Position numbers and translations under genes: made by a program. Of a stretch of DNA of 64,000 nucleotides, positions 62,158-64,000 are shown in pieces. Location: assembly GCA_017642695.1 (NCBI GenBank), contig JAEPQD010000001.1:1559701-1623700 (forward strand), given 5' to 3'. Within the stretch, counting starts at the first letter, position 1. Each line of letters opens with the position of its first letter. Source of the DNA: Parvibaculum sp. GTDB lineage: Bacteria; Pseudomonadota; Alphaproteobacteria; Parvibaculales; Parvibaculaceae. A model generated the notes under the pieces. It was not told where the DNA came from, searched no databases, and saw only the letters and a program-made list of their open reading frames with translations.

Positions 62158-63066
62158 ATGGCATCGTCCCCTGCAAAGGCAGCAGCTTTCGAGACCGCGC
62201 TCTCGGCATGCGCCGCCGATGTGACAGAAACGCTTGAGCGCCTGCTACCCCGGCCCGACGGCCCGGAGGGCCGCATTGCGGAGGCGATGCGTTATGCGGC
62301 GCTTGCCGGCGGCAAGCGTTTCCGGCCCTTCCTCGTTTGTCAGAGCGCCTTGCTTTTCGGTGTCTCGAAGGATGCCGCCCTTCGCGTCGCCGCTGCCGCC
62401 GAATGCGTGCATATCTATTCTCTCGTTCATGACGATCTGCCCTGCATGGACGACGACGATATGCGCCACGGCGTGCCCTCCGTTCACCGCGCATATGACG
62501 AAGCAACGGCGATCCTGGCGGGCGACGCACTGCTGACGCTCGCCTTCGATATCCTCGGCGATCCCGAAACACATGAGCGCGCCCGGGTCCGCATCGAACT
62601 TGTGCGCCGCCTCGCCGCCGCCGCGGGCGCACATGGCATGGTTGGCGGCCAGATGATCGATCTCGCAAGCGAGGGCAAATCCCTCGACATGATCGGTGTC
62701 ACCCGGTTGCAGCAGTTGAAGACGGGCGCGCTGATCGCCTTTTCCTGCGAAGCGGGTGCTGTGCTTGGCCGCGCCTCGCCGGACGCCATTCACGCGCTTC
62801 ACGCCTATGCGCACGATCTCGGCCTCGCCTACCAGATCGCCGACGATCTTCTCGATGCCGAAGGCGATACCGGCACATTGGGGAAGACCGCAGGCAAGGA
62901 CGCGGCGGCCGGCAAGGCGACTTTCGTCTCGATTCTGGGCGTCGAACGGGCCCGCGGTCAGGCCCGCATGCTCGCCGACCAGGCGATCCAACATCTTGAT
63001 TTGTTTGATGAAAGAGCCGATCTTTTGCGTGAGGCGCCGCGTTTCGTTATAACCCGGCGCAACTAG
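62158..63066 (+). CDS. ispA: Farnesyl diphosphate synthase
   Basis: A 302-residue short-chain prenyl transferase. GGKRFRP, the first aspartate-rich motif DDLPCMD (92-98) and the second DDLLD (229-233) are intact; the two residues inserted in the first motif are typical of bacterial farnesyl diphosphate synthases. Makes C15 precursor for the IspB-type enzyme at the left end of the window and for undecaprenyl diphosphate. Confidence 0.96.
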   Translation: MASSPAKAAAFETALSACAADVTETLERLLPRPDGPEGRIAEAMRYAALAGGKRFRPFLVCQSALLFGVSKDAALRVAAAAECVHIYSLVHDDLPCMDDDDMRHGVPSVHRAYDEATAILAGDALLTLAFDILGDPETHERARVRIELVRRLAAAAGAHGMVGGQMIDLASEGKSLDMIGVTRLQQLKTGALIAFSCEAGAVLGRASPDAIHALHAYAHDLGLAYQIADDLLDAEGDTGTLGKTAGKDAAAGKATFVSILGVERARGQARMLADQAIQHLDLFDERADLLREAPRFVITRRN

Positions 63067-63149
63067 GAGCCATCCGGGTCGATGAGGCTCGAATCGGCGT
63101 TCCTTCTAAGGGCGTCCCGCCCCTATCTGGCCGGCACAGGCCGAGGTGA

Positions 63150-64000
63150 GTGTTGAGCAGTAATCTCCTGACCCCCTTGCTTGACCGGGTGCGGACCCCG
63201 GCGGACCTCCGTGCGTTTCCCGAGAGCGACCTGAGGCAGGTCGCCGACGAGTTGCGGGCGGAAATGATCGACGCCGTGTCGCAGACGGGCGGCCATCTCG
63301 GCGCTGGGCTTGGCGTTGTCGAGCTCACCGTCGCGCTTCACTACGTCTTCAACACGCCGGAAGACAGGATCATCTGGGATGTCGGCCATCAGGCCTATCC
63401 GCACAAGATTCTGACCGGCCGGCGCGACCGTATCCGCACCCTCCGCCAGGGCGGCGGGCTTTCGGGTTTCACCAAGCGCGCCGAAAGCGAATACGACCCC
63501 TTCGGTGCCGCGCATTCCTCGACCTCGATTTCCTCTGGCCTCGGCATGGCCGTCGCCCGTGATCTCTCGGGCCGGGACAACAATGTCGTCGCGGTAATCG
63601 GCGACGGCGCCATGTCCGCCGGTATGGCCTATGAGGCGATGAACAATGCCGGCTCGATGGACAGCCGCCTCATCATCATCCTGAACGACAACGACATGTC
63701 GATTGCGCCGCCGGTCGGCGCGATGAGCGCCTACCTCGCGCGCCTCCTCTCGGGCGGCACCTATCGTTCCATGCGCCATCTCGGCAAGCAGCTTGCGAAG
63801 CTTCTCCCGAAGCGGCTCGAGGAAAGCGCGCGCCGCGCCGAGGAATATGCGCGCGGTATGGCGATGGGCGGCACGCTTTTCGAGGAGCTGGGCTGCTATT
63901 ACGTCGGCCCCATCGACGGGCATAACCTCGACCATCTCCTGCCCGTACTGAAAAATGTCCGCGACGCGGGCGAGGGTCCGATCCTCGTTCACATCGTGAC
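63150..64000 (+). CDS. dxs: 1-Deoxy-D-xylulose-5-phosphate synthase, N-terminal part
   Basis: Only the first 283 residues of a protein of about 640 are in the window; it continues past the right edge. It condenses pyruvate and glyceraldehyde-3-phosphate in the first step of the isoprenoid pathway. [39 protein letters not shown], the ThDP motif [18 protein letters not shown] and [17 protein letters not shown] are diagnostic. The frame has a TGA at 63147-63149, so the start is GTG 63150 or TTG 63153, each after GAGG at 63143-63146. Confidence 0.95.
   Translation, partial: MLSSNLLTPLLDRVRTPADLRAFPESDLRQVADELRAEMIDAVSQTGGHLGAGLGVVELTVALHYVFNTPEDRIIWDVGHQAYPHKILTGRRDRIRTLRQGGGLSGFTKRAESEYDPFGAAHSSTSISSGLGMAVARDLSGRDNNVVAVIGDGAMSAGMAYEAMNNAGSMDSRLIIILNDNDMSIAPPVGAMSAYLARLLSGGTYRSMRHLGKQLAKLLPKRLEESARRAEEYARGMAMGGTLFEELGCYYVGPIDGHNLDHLLPVLKNVRDAGEGPILVHIV

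Overview
The window is an ordinary-looking chromosomal segment of a GC-rich alphaproteobacterium. No rRNA, prophage, transposase, CRISPR array or integrase was seen, and no tRNA was noticed by eye. The lineage is suggested by the Usg protein, a TIGR02301 protein, a NadQ-type Nudix-like NAD regulator beside nadABC, DMSP-type long acyl-CoA dehydrogenase, AcuI, ETF-ubiquinone oxidoreductase, TTGACC-N17 promoters and the REP-like palindromes with a CCGGGCTTGACCCGG core that are common in Rhizobiales and their relatives. A Parvibaculum-like rhizobial relative fits best, but this is inference. I call 65 coding regions; the first (ETF-QO) and last (dxs) run off the window.

Layout. 1-12.6 kb: ETF-QO tail, a TPR lipoprotein with ispE, a convergent long-chain polyprenyl synthase, a DUF2007/TrmN6-like pair, an S49 peptidase, then glyQ-glyS and ppdK. 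12.6-21.2 kb: an AT-richer intergenic region and a SleB/CwlJ-type hydrolase, then a leftward block with nadA-nadB-nadC (plus an SDR) and, upstream of it, HD hydrolase, tyrosine phosphatase, the regulator nadQ and a small membrane protein. 21.4-28.8 kb: a Lon-like AAA protease overlapping two Usp genes, a FabH-type synthase, a flavin oxidase-like protein and a bactofilin. 28.9-33.4 kb: tag-ygfZ, divergent from a GT9 transferase, a dihydroorotase-like hydrolase and usg. 33.7-39.6 kb: acuI, feruloyl-CoA-synthase-like ligase, LysE exporter, ThDP enzyme and a Crp/Fnr regulator, probably a CoA-linked aromatic or phenylpropanoid module. 39.7-47.6 kb: small proteins, nitronate monooxygenase with a clear operator, a PQQ-type sugar dehydrogenase, lactate dehydrogenase, SDR-marR and zur. 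47.7-55.5 kb: SRAP, a 7x41-residue TPR protein, acetyltransferase, CNNM/CBS transporter-like protein, a GIY-YIG nuclease set between inverted REP copies, a FAD oxidase and a serine hydrolase. 55.5-64 kb: VOC protein, YqhA, Sua5/TsaC, acyl-CoA dehydrogenase, MBL hydrolase, HDAC-family protein and the operon xseB-ispA-dxs.

Shared themes. Isoprenoid synthesis appears at both ends (ispE and an IspB-type synthase on the left, ispA and dxs on the right). NAD synthesis is placed beside its likely regulator, and the nadA promoter carries a strong dyad over its -10 box. Acyl-CoA and electron-transfer genes (ETF-QO, acyl-CoA dehydrogenase, AcuI, CoA ligase) point to fatty or aromatic acid use.

The most unusual signals lie in intergenic DNA: two families of palindromic repeats with compensating stem changes, one of which brackets the GIY-YIG gene; several clean inverted repeats (nadA, nitronate monooxygenase, acuI, a large hairpin before the TIGR02301 gene); and a consensus-like Pho box. 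Start codons were chosen from ribosome-binding sites and family alignment from memory; no database search was run.
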